From: Pseudomonadota bacterium | Lineage (GTDB): Bacteria; Desulfobacterota; Desulfobulbia; Desulfobulbales; CALZHT01 | Direction of reading: 5' to 3' | Assembly: GCA_018823135.1 (NCBI GenBank) | Contig: JAHJJF010000083.1 | Span: 1-62,125 of the forward strand | DNA: 62,125 nt | In this document: positions 9,721 to 18,165 of the stretch, piece after piece | Layout: each line of letters starts with the position of its first letter | How positions within the stretch are numbered: position 1 is the first letter of the stretch | The notes under the pieces: generated by a model | Told to the model about the DNA's origin: nothing | Databases searched by the model: none | What the model saw: only the letters and a program-made list of their open reading frames with translations | Translations under genes and position numbers: made by a program

Positions 9721-10518
9721 TCACCGCGCCACGACAAAAGCGCCGCTAAATCCTGATCTTTCAAGCACCCTCTCGGCCCTTCTGGCTTCGGAAAGATTTG
9801 TCCCGGCCCGGACCTGCACCCGATAGAAGGTTTTTTCGCCGTTATCAAAGACCTGGATCACTGTTTTTCTGCCCCATGAAAGCAACTGCTCCTTCTGACG
9901 CTCGGCATTATCAAGACTCTCAAAGGAACCGATCTGTACGTAAAATTCACCTTTTGCAAAATCCTGATGCGGCAGGAACCGCTCAACCTTACGGTTTCCC
10001 TGCTGAAACTCCCCGGTTTCTCCAAGGGCAAGTATCTCCACCCGGGCCGTTCCCTGCTGGTCCATTTCCAGTTTTTTAGCGCCGGTAAGGGTCAAATCAA
10101 CTATGCGCCCCTTGACAAAAGGACCGCGATCATTGATCCGCACGACTATTTCCTTATCGTTTTCCAGATTCTTTACAACAAGCCAGGTATGCATCGGCAG
10201 GGTCTTGTGGGCAGCAGTCATGCCGTGCATGTCATAGCGCTCGCCGTTTGAAGTCAACCTGCCGTGAAACTGCTTGCCATACCAGGAGGCGATGCCGGTT
10301 TCCGCATACCCCTGGGATGACGGCAAGGGATAATATTTTTTGCCATCGATTTTGTAGGGTCGCTGGGTGGGCGGAATTTTTCCGGAAGGCGGCACCTGCT
10401 TGGCAGGGAAAGACGTGGCAGGCTCCTCCGGCGCTCTTTGAGTCAAAGGTTTTGAACCGATGCACGAAGAAAGGAGAAATACAGCGTTGATTAATATGAC
10501 AATATATGCAAGACGCAT
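9721..10518 (-). CDS. rlpA: Septal-ring-type lipoprotein RlpA with SPOR domain
   Basis: RlpA proteins are lytic transglycosylases that cut denuded peptidoglycan glycan strands, usually at the septum. The 265-residue product has a lipoprotein signal with lipobox LSSC (Cys19), so it should be anchored in the outer membrane. A proline-rich linker comes next, then a double-psi beta-barrel domain (about 73-165) with GIASWYGKQFHG and the conserved VRINDRGPF, and a C-terminal SPOR domain (about 190-265, FYVQIGSF...FYRVQV) that binds denuded glycan. The active-site Asp and His positions of RlpA appear kept. It is followed after 186 bp by the histidine kinase on the same strand. Confidence 0.92.
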   Translation of the reverse strand: MRLAYIVILINAVFLLSSCIGSKPLTQRAPEEPATSFPAKQVPPSGKIPPTQRPYKIDGKKYYPLPSSQGYAETGIASWYGKQFHGRLTSNGERYDMHGMTAAHKTLPMHTWLVVKNLENDKEIVVRINDRGPFVKGRIVDLTLTGAKKLEMDQQGTARVEILALGETGEFQQGNRKVERFLPHQDFAKGEFYVQIGSFESLDNAERQKEQLLSWGRKTVIQVFDNGEKTFYRVQVRAGTNLSEARRAERVLERSGFSGAFVVAR

Positions 10519-10758
10519 AATTTTTGGATTATGGAAAATAGAACAATAAGAATAAATTTATTTGGAAGAAATCGACCTTTTCTCAAACTTTTTATCAGAA
10601 TTGTTTAACATAATGAGACCGAACCGGCAATGGAATCTCAACCCGCAAAAGCCATCCTTTTCGGGACCTCGCCAACCCCTGGTAAGTTGTTGAAGGATAC
10701 AACAAATATCCATTGCAGATCCTGTTCATTTATTTTAGATAAATCACCCTCCATTGCT

Positions 10759-10788
10759 TTGACAAATCCTCCTCTCTTGCTTTATAGT
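10759..10788 (+). promoter_or_regulatory. Consensus sigma70 promoter abutting the pyrG start
   Basis: A perfect -35 TTGACA (10759-10764) is followed after 18 nt by TATAGT (10783-10788). The pyrG ATG begins only 8 nt after the last base of the -10 box, so the expected start site coincides with the start codon. No purine-rich ribosome-binding site lies in the 20 nt before the ATG. The positions are read directly; promoter activity is inferred. Confidence 0.65.
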
Positions 10789-10795
10789 AGTTGCC

Positions 10796-12451
10796 ATGAA
10801 AACTCAAACATCCAAACACAAAACAAAATTTATATTTATCACCGGCGGCGTCCTTTCCTCTCTTGGCAAAGGACTCGCGGCGGCGGCCATCGGCGCCCTT
10901 CTCGAAAGTCGTGGTCTTTCCATCACTTTCCAGAAACTTGATCCTTACATCAACGTTGACCCCGGCACGATGAACCCATTCCAGCACGGCGAGGTGTACG
11001 TAACCGACGACGGCGCTGAAACCGATCTGGATCTCGGCCATTACGAACGGTATACTTCCGCCGTTCTTGGCCAGCGCAACAATTACACCTCCGGCCGGAT
11101 CTATCACTCGGTTATTTCCAAGGAACGACGCGGCGAATATCTTGGCGGCACGGTCCAGGTAATCCCCCATATTACCGATGAGATTAAAAGCGCCATCCTG
11201 CAATTAAACGGTGATGTGGATGTCGCGATCATCGAGATCGGCGGCACCATCGGTGATATCGAAGGGTTGCCTTTTCTTGAGGCCATCCGGCAATTCCGCC
11301 TGGATGTCGGCAAACAGGATTCCCTGTTCATTCATGTGACCTGGGTGCCCTATATCAAGACCGCCGGGGAGTTCAAAACCAAACCCACCCAGCACAGCGT
11401 CAAGGAACTCCGGGCCATCGGCATCCAGCCCGACATTCTGCTCTGCCGAACGCAAGCGCCGCTCAGCAAAGAACTGAAGGCAAAAATCTCTCTTTTCTGT
11501 AATGTTGCCATTGATGAAGTCATTACCGCCCAGGATGTAGACAATATCTACGAAGTCCCCCTCTGCTTTCACAAAGAAGGCCTTGACCGGAAAATACTTG
11601 AGCATCTTAACATCTGGACCGGCGCCCCCCGCATTGAACCCTGGGAGAACCTGGTTGAAAAAATACGGCATCCGTCCAAAAAAGTTTTGATTGCAATCAT
11701 CGGCAAATACGTCGATCTGACCGAATCCTACAAAAGCCTCCATGAGGCCCTGGTTCACGGTGGCGTTGCCAATGATGCAAAAGTCGAGCTCCGATACGTG
11801 AGCGCCGAAGACCTGGAAGAAAAACAACCAGCGGAGCTTCTGGAAGGCTGTCACGGAATACTTGTTCCGGGCGGGTTTGGTAAACGCGGCGTACAGGGAA
11901 AAATCAATGCTATCACCTATGCCCGGGAAAATAAAATTCCATTTTTCGGGATTTGCCTGGGCATGCAGCTTGCGGTTATTGAATTTGCCCGAAACATCGC
12001 CGGCATGAAAGACGCCGACAGCATGGAATTCACCCCTGACACCAAAACTCCGGTCATCTACCTTATGAAGGAATGGTATGATTACCGGACCGGAAAGGTT
12101 CAAATCAGGGATGAGACCTCGAATATGGGCGGCACCCTTCGCCTGGGAAGCTACCCCTGTAATCTGTTTGAATCTACTTTTGCACGAAAGGCTTATCAGG
12201 TAGAAAGTATCGAAGAACGCCATCGCCATCGTTTTGAGTTCAATCCCCAGTTTCGTGATGAATTGACCGAAAAAGGGCTGATTATCAGTGGTGCGTCCCC
12301 TGACAACAATCTTGTCGAAATTGTCGAGTTGGCCGACCACCCATGGTTTCTGGGCTGCCAGTTTCATCCTGAATTCAAATCAGGCCCAATGAAACCCCAT
12401 CCGCTCTTCAGGGAATTCATTAGAGCGTCGCTCACCTTTTCCGGGGCATGA
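10796..12451 (+). CDS. pyrG: CTP synthase
   Basis: PyrG aminates UTP to CTP using glutamine and ATP. The 551-residue protein has the N-terminal synthetase domain with the P-loop [10 protein letters not shown] (17-26) and the C-terminal class I glutaminase domain with nucleophile Cys387 in GICLGMQ and the His-Pro-Glu of GCQFHPEF close to the end. Its N terminus is a few residues longer than usual (14 residues before FITGG), lysine- and threonine-rich; no other start codon is available in frame. A consensus promoter ends 7 nt before the ATG, and no Shine-Dalgarno is seen, suggesting a leaderless message. It heads the pyrG-kdsA-kdsC-lptC-pyrF run; CTP is also a substrate for CMP-KDO formation. 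Confidence 0.97.
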   Translation: MKTQTSKHKTKFIFITGGVLSSLGKGLAAAAIGALLESRGLSITFQKLDPYINVDPGTMNPFQHGEVYVTDDGAETDLDLGHYERYTSAVLGQRNNYTSGRIYHSVISKERRGEYLGGTVQVIPHITDEIKSAILQLNGDVDVAIIEIGGTIGDIEGLPFLEAIRQFRLDVGKQDSLFIHVTWVPYIKTAGEFKTKPTQHSVKELRAIGIQPDILLCRTQAPLSKELKAKISLFCNVAIDEVITAQDVDNIYEVPLCFHKEGLDRKILEHLNIWTGAPRIEPWENLVEKIRHPSKKVLIAIIGKYVDLTESYKSLHEALVHGGVANDAKVELRYVSAEDLEEKQPAELLEGCHGILVPGGFGKRGVQGKINAITYARENKIPFFGICLGMQLAVIEFARNIAGMKDADSMEFTPDTKTPVIYLMKEWYDYRTGKVQIRDETSNMGGTLRLGSYPCNLFESTFARKAYQVESIEERHRHRFEFNPQFRDELTEKGLIISGASPDNNLVEIVELADHPWFLGCQFHPEFKSGPMKPHPLFREFIRASLTFSGA

Positions 12452-12578
12452 TTTAAGCTCGCCGCGGCAGAATCGCTACGGGGAATGCACCCCAAAATAG
12501 CACTTTTCCCGCCCCTTGCGGGGGATAATCTCTGGCAGTTTCTGTTTGAGTTAAACTTATGGAGAATAATCAATTAAC

Positions 12579-13403
12579 ATGAATACCGTCTCGATACAGA
12601 ATCATTTTGAGGTCGGCCCAGGCCGGCCTTTTTTGTTGATTGCCGGCCCCTGTGTTCTCGAGTCGGAGGACATTGCCCATCAGGTAATCGAAACACTGCT
12701 GCCCATCACCCGGCAACTCGGGATTTCTTATGCCTTCAAAGCATCATTTGATAAGGCGAACAGGACATCCCTTGATTCTTTCCGTGGCCCTGGGATAGAA
12801 AAAGGACTTAAGATTTTAGGCGATATAAAGGAAAAATACAAAATCCCGGTGGTCTCTGACATCCACAGCCCCTCCCAGGCCCGCCAGGCCGCTGAAGTTT
12901 TAGACATTCTGCAGATACCTGCCTTTTTGTGCAGACAGACCGACCTGCTGCTGGCCGCAGCTGAAACCGGCAAAGCGGTCAACCTTAAAAAGGGCCAGTT
13001 TCTCTCGCCCTGGGACATGAAATACGCCGTGAGTAAAATCAAATCAACCGGCAACAATAATCTCCTGCTCACCGAAAGAGGGTATACCCTTGGATATAAC
13101 AATCTTGTTGTTGATATGCGTTCATTTCCGGTGATGCGCTCACTGGGATGCCCGGTAATTTACGATGCAACCCACAGTGTCCAATTACCGGGAGGTGCTG
13201 GTGGTTCTTCAGGCGGCCAACGGGAATTTATTCCACCCCTTGCCCGCGCCGCTGTTGCAGCAGGCATTGACGGCATGTTCATGGAAGTTCACCCGAATCC
13301 CGAAAAAGCACTCTGCGACGGGCCTAATTCCATGCCACTGGACCAGATGGAACAATTGCTCAAACATTTAATTGAAATCCACTCCATTGTTTCCAAATCT
13401 TAA
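12579..13403 (+). CDS. kdsA: 3-deoxy-8-phosphooctulonate synthase (KDO-8-phosphate synthase)
   Basis: KdsA condenses phosphoenolpyruvate with arabinose 5-phosphate to KDO 8-phosphate, the first committed step to the KDO sugar of LPS inner core. The 274-residue TIM-barrel has IAGPCVLESE near the N terminus, FKASFDKANRTS, LCRQTDLL, VNLKKGQFLSPWDMK and the LPGGAGGSSGGQREF loop that distinguishes KdsA from DAHP synthases. It follows pyrG by 127 bp containing a short GC hairpin and is followed by kdsC after 15 bp, so the pathway steps are clustered. A TATGGAGA site precedes the ATG at somewhat long spacing. Confidence 0.96.
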   Translation: MNTVSIQNHFEVGPGRPFLLIAGPCVLESEDIAHQVIETLLPITRQLGISYAFKASFDKANRTSLDSFRGPGIEKGLKILGDIKEKYKIPVVSDIHSPSQARQAAEVLDILQIPAFLCRQTDLLLAAAETGKAVNLKKGQFLSPWDMKYAVSKIKSTGNNNLLLTERGYTLGYNNLVVDMRSFPVMRSLGCPVIYDATHSVQLPGGAGGSSGGQREFIPPLARAAVAAGIDGMFMEVHPNPEKALCDGPNSMPLDQMEQLLKHLIEIHSIVSKS

Positions 13404-13418
13404 CTTCCAGGACAAATA

Positions 13419-14063
13419 ATGCCGGACGACACCTGCTCCCCATCAGGAACCTCCTATCCTTCGGATTGTGATATCACCCAAGGACTGCGGGAAAAAGCGT
13501 TCTCACGAAAACATTCTGACGAGCGGAGCTACCTGTGGCGCTCCTGCCTGCCAAGGGCCAAACAGATCAAACTGCTGCTCCTTGACGTTGACGGAGTTTT
13601 GACCGACGGCACCATCACCTATACCCATGGAGGCGATGAGATAAAATCCTTTCACACCAGAGACGGCCTTGGCCTCAGACTCCTCCAGGAGGCCGGAGTG
13701 GAAGTAGGGATCATTACCGCCCGGACTTCTGAGGCTGTGACCCGACGCGCCAGAGATCTTTCCCTTAAATACGTCTTTCAGGGATCCAGAAATAAAATCG
13801 AGGCGTATGATACAATAATTTCCGAACTCAAGGTCAAACCTGAAGAAATAGCCTATATGGGAGATGACTGGCTGGATCTGCCGATTCTCACCCGGGTTGG
13901 ATTTGCAATAACTGTTGCCGACGGCGCAGCAGAAGTCAGAAATGTTGCTCATTTCATAACCTCAAGCCCAGGGGGCAAAGGTGCGGTGCGCGAGGTCTGC
14001 GATCTGATCATCGAAGCAAAGGATATGACTCAAACCCTCCTTGAAAAATACACCCACCCATGA
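13419..14063 (+). CDS. kdsC: 3-deoxy-D-manno-octulosonate 8-phosphate phosphatase (HAD family)
   Basis: KdsC removes the phosphate from KDO 8-phosphate to give KDO. The 214-residue HAD-superfamily protein has the nucleophile motif LLLDVDGVLTDG (Asp56, Asp58), ITARTSEAV (motif II), a conserved Lys and motif GDDWLDLPIL, and a C-terminal GGKGAVREVCDLI tail typical of KdsC tetramers. About 45 extra residues of no recognised domain precede the usual N terminus. The ATG at 13419 with an AGGA 7 nt upstream is the only start I can support, so the extension seems to be translated. Its stop overlaps the lptC start (ATGA). Confidence 0.93.
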   Translation: MPDDTCSPSGTSYPSDCDITQGLREKAFSRKHSDERSYLWRSCLPRAKQIKLLLLDVDGVLTDGTITYTHGGDEIKSFHTRDGLGLRLLQEAGVEVGIITARTSEAVTRRARDLSLKYVFQGSRNKIEAYDTIISELKVKPEEIAYMGDDWLDLPILTRVGFAITVADGAAEVRNVAHFITSSPGGKGAVREVCDLIIEAKDMTQTLLEKYTHP

Positions 14064-14620
14064 GCGGGCCGCGAAACCTTCTCTGGATCCTGCCTTTAAT
14101 CCTTGTCGCAGCCTCGCCGATCTGGTGGCCGCTGGCGGGGTCTTTCCTGAAACCCCGGGGGGATTTCACCAGTAAAACGAATATGTTGCCTCCCCCACCC
14201 AGGACATTTACCTTGGAAGGGGTCAATTACATTCAAACCACAGGCGGCAAAGAGGAATTACGCCTTATCACCAGAAAAATCTCCACTTTGGCCGATGAAA
14301 CGCAACTTGCCATGGAAGAAGTCCGGGCAACACTCTACAACACCGCCGGAGATCCCCTAGAAATTGACGGCGGCGTAGCCTTTTATGACACCAGTAAACA
14401 GATTCTCACCATGCTCGATAATGTCCAGGTCGCCGGGCGAGACGGCTATGAGGTCCGGACCGACGCCTTGCGATATATGGTCAAAGACAGAACAATCAAG
14501 TCCGCTGAGCTGGTTGAATTAGAAGGGAAAAATATCAAGGTGAAAGGGCAAGGCCTTTTTTATGATTTGGATACCGGGGCATTCAGGGTCGGCGGAAGAG
14601 TATTTTTCGACACCTGGTAA
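14060..14620 (+). CDS. lptC: LPS export protein LptC
   Basis: LptC is a bitopic inner-membrane protein that passes LPS from the LptBFG transporter to periplasmic LptA. The 186-residue product has one N-terminal membrane segment (about 7-27) followed by a periplasmic beta-jellyroll region with the repeating pattern typical of the LptC/LptA fold (TLEGVNYIQ, ARATLYN-like strand, VRTDALRYMVKDRTIKS). Position directly after kdsC with a 4-nt overlap strongly supports the call. lptA and lptB, which usually follow, are not here; pyrF comes next. Confidence 0.88.
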   Translation: MSGPRNLLWILPLILVAASPIWWPLAGSFLKPRGDFTSKTNMLPPPPRTFTLEGVNYIQTTGGKEELRLITRKISTLADETQLAMEEVRATLYNTAGDPLEIDGGVAFYDTSKQILTMLDNVQVAGRDGYEVRTDALRYMVKDRTIKSAELVELEGKNIKVKGQGLFYDLDTGAFRVGGRVFFDTW

Positions 14621-14667
14621 ACCCTTCGGTCTTTGCTGACATACATTTACAAATTAAGGAATAACAA

Positions 14668-15381
14668 ATGAACAATAAAAATATTCCCTTAAATGATAGA
14701 ATAATTCTCGCCCTTGATGTTGACGATGCCGACACGGCAAGGCAATGGGTTACAAGAACCGAATCCCATATTGGTTTTTACAAGGTCGGGCTCCAGCTCT
14801 TCATGGCCAGTTATTTTGATATCATTGATTGGCTGGTTGACCGGGGACATAAGGTCATGGTTGACCTTAAATTCTTTGATATTCCCGAAACCGTAAAGCT
14901 CGCGGTCAATCAACTCAACAACCGCGGTGTCACCTTTGCCACCATTCATGGCAATGACCCGATAATCCGGGCGGCAATTGAAGCGAAAGGCGACCTGAAA
15001 CTTCTTGCGGTCACCGTTCTCACAAGTTTCGGCGAAGAAGATCTGCGGGCCATGGGCATGACTCAGAGTATAGAGGATCTCGTCTATTTCCGTGCAAAAA
15101 GAGCCCTTGAACTTGGCTGCGACGGCGTTGTATCTTCAGGGCTCGAGGCTCAAAAGCTAAGAAGCGGCTTAGGCGACAAACTGCTGCTGGTAACCCCAGG
15201 AATCAGGCCTGGGGCGAATATATCGGAAAACATGGATGACCAGAAAAGGATAATGACTGCTCAGAAAGCCATTCAAAACGGCGCAGATCATGTGGTAGTC
15301 GGGCGGCCGATCACCAAGGCCGCCGATCCCATATCGGTAATTGAAGGGATGCAGAAAGAAATATCCGGCATCCTGCTGTAA
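14668..15381 (+). CDS. pyrF: Orotidine 5'-phosphate decarboxylase
   Basis: PyrF decarboxylates OMP to UMP, the last step of UMP synthesis. The 237-residue TIM-barrel protein shows LALDVDDAD near the N terminus, the catalytic array DLKFFDIPETV (Asp66, Lys68, Asp71), and the phosphate-binding end VTPGIRPG...DHVVVGRPIT. The spacing of 47 bp after lptC and the AAGGAATAAC site suggest the same transcript. Together with pyrG in the same run, it links pyrimidine supply and LPS precursor genes. The convergent two-CW gene ends 9 bp after its stop, with no visible terminator between. Confidence 0.96.
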   Translation: MNNKNIPLNDRIILALDVDDADTARQWVTRTESHIGFYKVGLQLFMASYFDIIDWLVDRGHKVMVDLKFFDIPETVKLAVNQLNNRGVTFATIHGNDPIIRAAIEAKGDLKLLAVTVLTSFGEEDLRAMGMTQSIEDLVYFRAKRALELGCDGVVSSGLEAQKLRSGLGDKLLLVTPGIRPGANISENMDDQKRIMTAQKAIQNGADHVVVGRPITKAADPISVIEGMQKEISGILL

Positions 15382-15390
15382 CATTTCAAA

Positions 15391-15726
15391 TCAGCGCAAT
15401 CGATCAAACACTTCCTGCAAAATTGCAAGATTTTCGCCTTGCTGTTCTTCAACATATTTATAGAAATTGCATTTCAGGCATCTTTTATACTTGTCAAGAT
15501 ACGTTCCGTCAGCCTCTTTTCGTACACAGTTATCACAGAGAGTTCCTTCAACAAACCAACAAACCCGGCCGCCATTTTTCCCGGCATTTAACCCATCCAG
15601 CCGAATCTCACCATAAGCCGGGCAAATACCGCATTCAGCTTCCCTGGCTCCCCCTTCGATTCGTCCGCAATTCTTGAACTCCCAGCAATTCAGCTTTACT
15701 GCCTCTTCATTTTGAGGACAACTCAT
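15391..15726 (-). CDS. Two-CW domain cysteine-rich protein
   Basis: The 111-residue product has the two-CW arrangement: NCWEFKNCGR near the start, then CGICPAYGE, a GKNGGRVCWFV segment, and a C-terminal CLKCNFYKYVEEQQG. About ten cysteines suggest metal or iron-sulfur binding. Proteins and domains of this kind are frequent in deltaproteobacteria, alone or fused to signalling domains; the function is not known. I chose ATG 15726 over an upstream in-frame start at 15795 because GGGGAGG sits just before it and the family normally starts close to the first Cys-Trp. The gene is convergent with pyrF. Confidence 0.8.
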   Translation of the reverse strand: MSCPQNEEAVKLNCWEFKNCGRIEGGAREAECGICPAYGEIRLDGLNAGKNGGRVCWFVEGTLCDNCVRKEADGTYLDKYKRCLKCNFYKYVEEQQGENLAILQEVFDRLR

Positions 15727-15952
15727 TGGCAACCTCCCCGAAAAATTGCACAAAAACCTCGTTCGATCCCCAATTTGGCCGGCGCCTCCCTGCAATAAAA
15801 ATGTATCTCCTTATTTTTAATCATAAAAACACTAACAATACAACTTATAATTATCAAGATAACCTGACAACAAAATTTGCATTAGTAAAGAAATTTTCAT
15901 TGCAGAATATCTGCTCTTTTTCAAACGCCCCAGTTGGTGTACTGTAATTCGC

Positions 15953-17092
15953 ATGTTCAACTATGAAAAAACCGACCGTTTTTTTGCCCAGATTGCTAAT
16001 GGGCTTGAGGAGTTGGGCGCTGAAGAACTCGCATCCCTTGGCGCCCTGAATGTGACCCCTGTTTTCCGGGGAATTGTTTTTGAAGGGGACCGGAACACAC
16101 TGTACCGGGTGAATTACCAGTCTCGTCTCTGTTCGCGGATTCTGGCGCCGCTCCTTACATTTGACTGCCACAGCACCAAGTATCTCTATCAAACAGCAAT
16201 CAAAATTGATTGGCCGGCAATTCTCAAGCTTGAACAAACCTTTGCGATCTCCGCTCACTGTGAATCGAGCGCAATCACCCACTCCCAATATGCATCCCTG
16301 TGCCTGAAGGACGCCATCGTCGATCAGTTCAGGGAACTTCATGGCTCAAGGCCGAATGTGGAAAAAATTAACCCGGATGTGTCCATTCACCTTCACATAG
16401 GAAACAATAAGGCAACAATTTCCCTTGATACCTCAGGAGGTTCACTGCATCGCCGCGGTTATCGGCAGGAAAGCGTCGAAGCCCCGATGCAGGAGACCCT
16501 GGCCGCAGCAATTGTTGCTGAATCCAAATGGAATGGGCAACAACCTCTTCTTGACCCGATGTGCGGTTCCGGCACTCTGCTTGCCGAAGCATTAATGAAA
16601 TTTTGCCGAATTCCGGCGGGCTATTTTCGCGAACGCTTCGGGTTTGAAAACATGCCGGATTTTGATGAAAAAATTTGGGATGCGGTAACAAAAGAAGCTG
16701 ACGAAAATATTCAGCCACTCCCCCAAGGCTTAATCCAGGGAAGCGATATTTCTAAAATAGCAATTGATTCGGCACGGGCGAATCTCAATCTCCTGCCTGG
16801 CGGCTCGGACATTGAACTGACAAAATGCCGATTTCAGGATATCGACAAGGTCGAAAACCGGGTGATCATCACAAACCCGCCCTACGGTATACGACTGGGC
16901 CAGAAAGAAGAGGCAGGACAACTCATCGGTGACTTTGGGGATTTTCTCAAACACAAGTGCAAAGGGTCAACCGCCTTTCTCTACTTCGGAGATCGAGCCC
17001 TTCTGAAAAAAATCGGCCTCAAAACTTCTTTTAAAAAACCCATGGCTGCCGGTAAGCTTGACGGGGTGCTGGCCAAATACGAAATGTATTAA
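15953..17092 (+). CDS. RlmL-like 23S rRNA guanine-N2 methyltransferase
   Basis: A 379-residue class I RNA methyltransferase. Residues about 60-165 form a THUMP RNA-binding domain (YQTAIKIDWPAIL...SIHLHIGNNKATISLDTSG), preceded by a ferredoxin-like segment with LEELGAEEL. The methyltransferase domain has the SAM motif LLDPMCGSGTLLAEAL and the catalytic NPPYG, which methylates exocyclic amino groups of guanine. The architecture matches the N-terminal half of E. coli RlmKL (m2G2445 of 23S rRNA) and Bacillus YpsC-type proteins; the exact site is inferred. The ribosome-binding site is weak. Its stop abuts the end of the convergent gene at 17093. Confidence 0.88.
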   Translation: MFNYEKTDRFFAQIANGLEELGAEELASLGALNVTPVFRGIVFEGDRNTLYRVNYQSRLCSRILAPLLTFDCHSTKYLYQTAIKIDWPAILKLEQTFAISAHCESSAITHSQYASLCLKDAIVDQFRELHGSRPNVEKINPDVSIHLHIGNNKATISLDTSGGSLHRRGYRQESVEAPMQETLAAAIVAESKWNGQQPLLDPMCGSGTLLAEALMKFCRIPAGYFRERFGFENMPDFDEKIWDAVTKEADENIQPLPQGLIQGSDISKIAIDSARANLNLLPGGSDIELTKCRFQDIDKVENRVIITNPPYGIRLGQKEEAGQLIGDFGDFLKHKCKGSTAFLYFGDRALLKKIGLKTSFKKPMAAGKLDGVLAKYEMY

Positions 17093-17536
17093 TTATATGG
17101 TCTGAACTTTACGCCAGCCTGCTTGTTTTAATTTCTGCACCCGGTGGATATTCCACCTTTGAATCGTCTCGAGATATTTTTTCTGGTCCTCCTTGCTGAG
17201 GGCGACCATCCCTGCCCGTTCCTCTTTAATGTCTTCCTGTTCCCCCGGATACAACTCCTGCCAGCAGGCAAGGCCTTTATCAAATAAATACCCGGGATTG
17301 ATATTCTCTGGATCGTCAATCATCTTGGTTGCTGCGAGCATCTTGGCTAAAGGGATATCATATTCAATAACCCAACCGTTATCCGCAAGCATCGCTTCTT
17401 CATCAAAAGGCTCATCCCCCGGACACTTCGGGCAGAAAAGCCGGGAAAGAACTTCAGGAAGCATCACATTATCTTTCAGAAAAAACTGAACCTTTGCCCT
17501 ACCGCACTGACATTGTTTTCTGACGTCTATACACAT
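17093..17536 (-). CDS. Conserved hypothetical protein with N-terminal zinc-ribbon-like cysteines
   Basis: The product has 147 residues. The N terminus carries CQCGRAKVQFFLKDNVM followed by LFCPKCPGDEP, two CxC/CxxC pairs spaced like a zinc ribbon. The rest is mostly helical and acidic/basic mixed, with IEYDIPLAKMLAATKMI and a C-terminal helix ending in KLKQAGWRKVQTI. I do not recognise a named family. The start ATG 17536 has AGGTGA upstream. It is convergent with the methyltransferase with no bases between the two ORFs. The protein is probably cytoplasmic: no signal peptide or membrane segment is seen. Confidence 0.7.
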   Translation of the reverse strand: MCIDVRKQCQCGRAKVQFFLKDNVMLPEVLSRLFCPKCPGDEPFDEEAMLADNGWVIEYDIPLAKMLAATKMIDDPENINPGYLFDKGLACWQELYPGEQEDIKEERAGMVALSKEDQKKYLETIQRWNIHRVQKLKQAGWRKVQTI

Positions 17537-18165
17537 TTAATCACCTATTAGTGTTTTTATGCCTCCCCATTATTTTCCGGGTGAACCATAGCAAGTTTTG
17601 TTATTTGATGATTTCTTTCAAGCTCAAAGTTTTGTGCCCGTAATTTTGGTACTTTGGTTTTGCCTGACTTCCTGTCGTACACTCATCGCGCCTGATGGCT
17701 TCACTGTGCCCGCAAGCCCCCGTCTGGAAAACACAACAAAAAGAGTTGCTGAGATGCCCGCAGTTTTGAAAAAAACTGATAATAAACTAATAGCCTACTT
17801 ATTTGCAGAAATAATTATCTATAATGTCTCCGGGTTGTTCTATTCAAACCAGCGAAACATTTTCATAAAATCCATTCTCCTGCATCTCTTTCGAGTCAAC
17901 ACCACAACCATATCTATCAATTGAAGCTAATCCATAGGAAAATTCTATCTAAAACTCTGCAGCCTTCATTATTCATTGACCTGAGCCTTTTTTTTTGCGA
18001 AAATATACCCGGTAAGAATTAAAAAAATGACAAGTTACATGTCAGGATTTATCCAAATTATTACCAATTCGTTGACCATACCTTTTTCGCCATTCTTCGG
18101 TCAGGCAATCTTATCCTTCATCCAACACAAAATTAGTAAACAGTCTTTACTAAAGGAAACAAACA
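17537..18165. other. Long intergenic region upstream of the chemoreceptor
   Basis: This 629-bp divergent spacer is AT-rich. One 108-codon open frame on the plus strand (17598-17924) has no recognisable homology or ribosome site and I do not call it. Small dyads are seen at 17761-17778, at 18028-18044 (TGACA and TGTCA 7 nt apart) and at 18134-18152 just before the chemoreceptor ribosome-binding site. No riboswitch core, tRNA or clear promoter was found. Confidence 0.5.

Noticed and set aside
11204-12367. 387-codon ORF antisense to pyrG
   Set aside because: Shadow of the pyrG codon pattern; pyrG is certain and the antisense product has no recognisable domain.
17598-17924. 108-codon ORF upstream of the chemoreceptor as a gene
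   Set aside because: No ribosome-binding site, AT-rich composition without a coding look, no recognisable domain; probably a chance frame in a long spacer.
17537-18165. Cyclic di-GMP (GEMM) riboswitch upstream of the chemoreceptor
   Set aside because: The conserved GEMM core pieces are not present; only small dyads are seen.
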